Shown here: one piece after another, positions 13,347 to 14,288 of the stretch
Layout of the letters: each line of letters opens with the position of its first letter
How positions within the stretch are numbered: the first letter of the stretch is position 1
Assembly (NCBI GenBank): GCA_021372515.1
Contig: JAJFUG010000181.1
Span: forward strand, 1-14,288
Direction: 5' to 3'
From: a bacterium
GTDB taxonomy: Bacteria; Gemmatimonadota; Glassbacteria; GWA2-58-10
DNA: 14,288 bases
Translations under genes and position numbers: made by a program
The notes under the pieces: model-generated
Told to the model about the DNA's origin: nothing
What the model saw: only the letters and a program-made list of their open reading frames with translations
Databases searched by the model: none

Positions 13347-13352
13347 GAGACA

Positions 13353-14288
13353 GTGTCCAGCAATTTCGCTCTGATCGGAGTGGCGGGCTATATCGCGCCG
13401 CGGCACCTCAAGGCCATCGCCGACACCGGCAACAACCTGATCGTGGCCTGTGACCCCCACGACTCGGTGGGCATACTCGACCGTTATTTCGAATCGGTCA
13501 GTTTCTTCCGCGAATTCGAGCGCTTCGACCGTCATATCGAGCGCCTGCGCCGGGAGCCCCAGGAGCGGCGGGTCGACTATGTCACTATCTGCTCGCCCAA
13601 TTTCCTGCATGACGCCCATGTGCGGTTCGCCCTGCGGGTGCGCGCCACGCCGATCTGCGAAAAGCCGCTGGTGCTCAACCCCTGGAACTGCGACGCCCTT
13701 CAGGAACTGGAACAGGAGTACGAGACCCGGATCAACACGATCCTCCAGTTGCGGCTTCATCCCTCGATGCAAGCCTACAAGCAAAAATTCCAGCAGGAGA
13801 AAAGCGACCACAAGCACGAGGTGGTGCTGACCTATATCACCTCACGCGGCGATTGGTACCTCTACTCCTGGAAAGGCAACCCCGAGCAAAGCGGCGGCCT
13901 GGCCACCAACATCGGCATCCATTTCTTCGATATCCTGATCTGGCTGTTCGGGAGCGTGCAGCACAGCGAGGTCCACCTGAGCGAACCCCGTCGCTGCGCC
14001 GGGTTCCTGGAGCTGCAGAACGCCCGTGTGCGCTGGTTCCTTTCGATCGACCGCAACGACCTTCCGCAAGAGGCGCGGGCCGCGTCTAAGCGCACGTTCC
14101 GCTCGATCGAGGTGGATGGCGAGGAGATGGAGTTTTCGGATGGGTTCGAGGACCTGCACACCCGTTCCTACGAGATGATCCTGCGCGGCCAGGGGTTCGG
14201 CGTGGAGGCGGCCCGTCCCTCAACCCAGCTCGTGCACGATATCCGCGCCGCCAGGCCGAGCGGGATTTCAGACCAGTCACACCCCAGA
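13353..14288 (+). CDS. wlbA: UDP-N-acetylglucosaminuronate 3-dehydrogenase, WlbA/WbpB (3' end beyond window)
   Basis: An open frame of 312 codons runs from the GTG at 13353 to the right edge without a stop. It is a cytoplasmic Gfo/Idh/MocA oxidoreductase closely matching WlbA/WbpB, which oxidises the 3-hydroxyl of UDP-GlcNAcA with NAD as the first step to UDP-diacetamido-uronates for O-antigen. Distinctive segments are NFALIGVAGYIAPRHLKAI (4-22), SPNFLHDAHV (81-90), ICEKPLVLNPWN (101-112) with Lys104, LQLRLHPS (131-138), TYITSRGDWY (160-169), SWKG (172-175), and ATNIGIHFFD (184-193) with His190. Family length is about 315, so probably only a few residues are missing. It is preceded by AGGAGG and divergent from the epimerase. 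The partners of the pathway (WbpA dehydrogenase, aminotransferase, acetyltransferase, 2-epimerase) would be expected further right. Confidence 0.92.
   Translation, partial: MSSNFALIGVAGYIAPRHLKAIADTGNNLIVACDPHDSVGILDRYFESVSFFREFERFDRHIERLRREPQERRVDYVTICSPNFLHDAHVRFALRVRATPICEKPLVLNPWNCDALQELEQEYETRINTILQLRLHPSMQAYKQKFQQEKSDHKHEVVLTYITSRGDWYLYSWKGNPEQSGGLATNIGIHFFDILIWLFGSVQHSEVHLSEPRRCAGFLELQNARVRWFLSIDRNDLPQEARAASKRTFRSIEVDGEEMEFSDGFEDLHTRSYEMILRGQGFGVEAARPSTQLVHDIRAARPSGISDQSHPR

Larger units (their letters stand above)
13057..13352. other. Divergent intergenic region between epimerase and wlbA
   Basis: These 296 bases hold no gene. They contain the epimerase -10 box (13132-13137), a small hairpin (13106-13122), two TATATT boxes on the plus strand (13258-13263 and 13290-13295) without a convincing -35, and the strong wlbA ribosome site. 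The stretch 13248-13263 is notably AT-rich. Confidence 0.5.

Overview
The window is GC-rich bacterial DNA with dense, intron-free genes preceded by Shine-Dalgarno sequences. No rRNA, tRNA, transposase, integrase or CRISPR array was seen. The gene content (a Tat-exported sulfatase, a Tat-exported Gfo/Idh/MocA oxidoreductase, a secreted glycoside-hydrolase-like protein, a lipoprotein amidohydrolase and a LarA-type racemase) resembles glycan-degrading uncultured bacteria of the FCB or PVC groups. That placement is inference; nothing here names a taxon. Eleven genes are supported, and two of them run off the window edges.

Left part (1-6525): a secreted glycoside-hydrolase-like gene (minus strand, C-terminus off the left edge) is divergent from a Tat-exported Gfo/Idh/MocA oxidoreductase. 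The oxidoreductase has a recognisable sigma70-type promoter and is followed by a hairpin terminator. Next come a lipoprotein amidohydrolase (YtcJ-like, family 3) and a LarA-family nickel-dependent 2-hydroxyacid racemase/epimerase, in the same direction and 69 nt apart. They end at a perfect 19-bp hairpin with A- and T-rich flanks on both sides, placed as a bidirectional terminator.

Middle part (6541-11030, minus strand): a likely transcription unit in the order kelch-like secreted beta-propeller, Tat-exported Cys-type sulfatase, and a secreted protein that appears to join a CBM9-like domain to a transglutaminase-like domain. Upstream of the propeller gene lie an 11+11 bp near-palindrome and a third copy of its half-site, a possible operator. 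Together with the left part this suggests handling of a sulfated or acidic glycan at the cell surface. The substrate cannot be read from the sequence.

Right part (11031-14288): a 410-base intergenic region with a very AT-rich island leads to a two-gene unit, an unrecognised 76-residue protein and a DUF1858-type protein. After that, an NAD-dependent nucleotide-sugar epimerase (UDP-glucuronate 4-epimerase-like, minus strand) is divergent from wlbA/wbpB, a UDP-N-acetylglucosaminuronate 3-dehydrogenase cut off at its C-terminal end by the window. These two look like one side of a surface-polysaccharide biosynthesis region continuing to the right.
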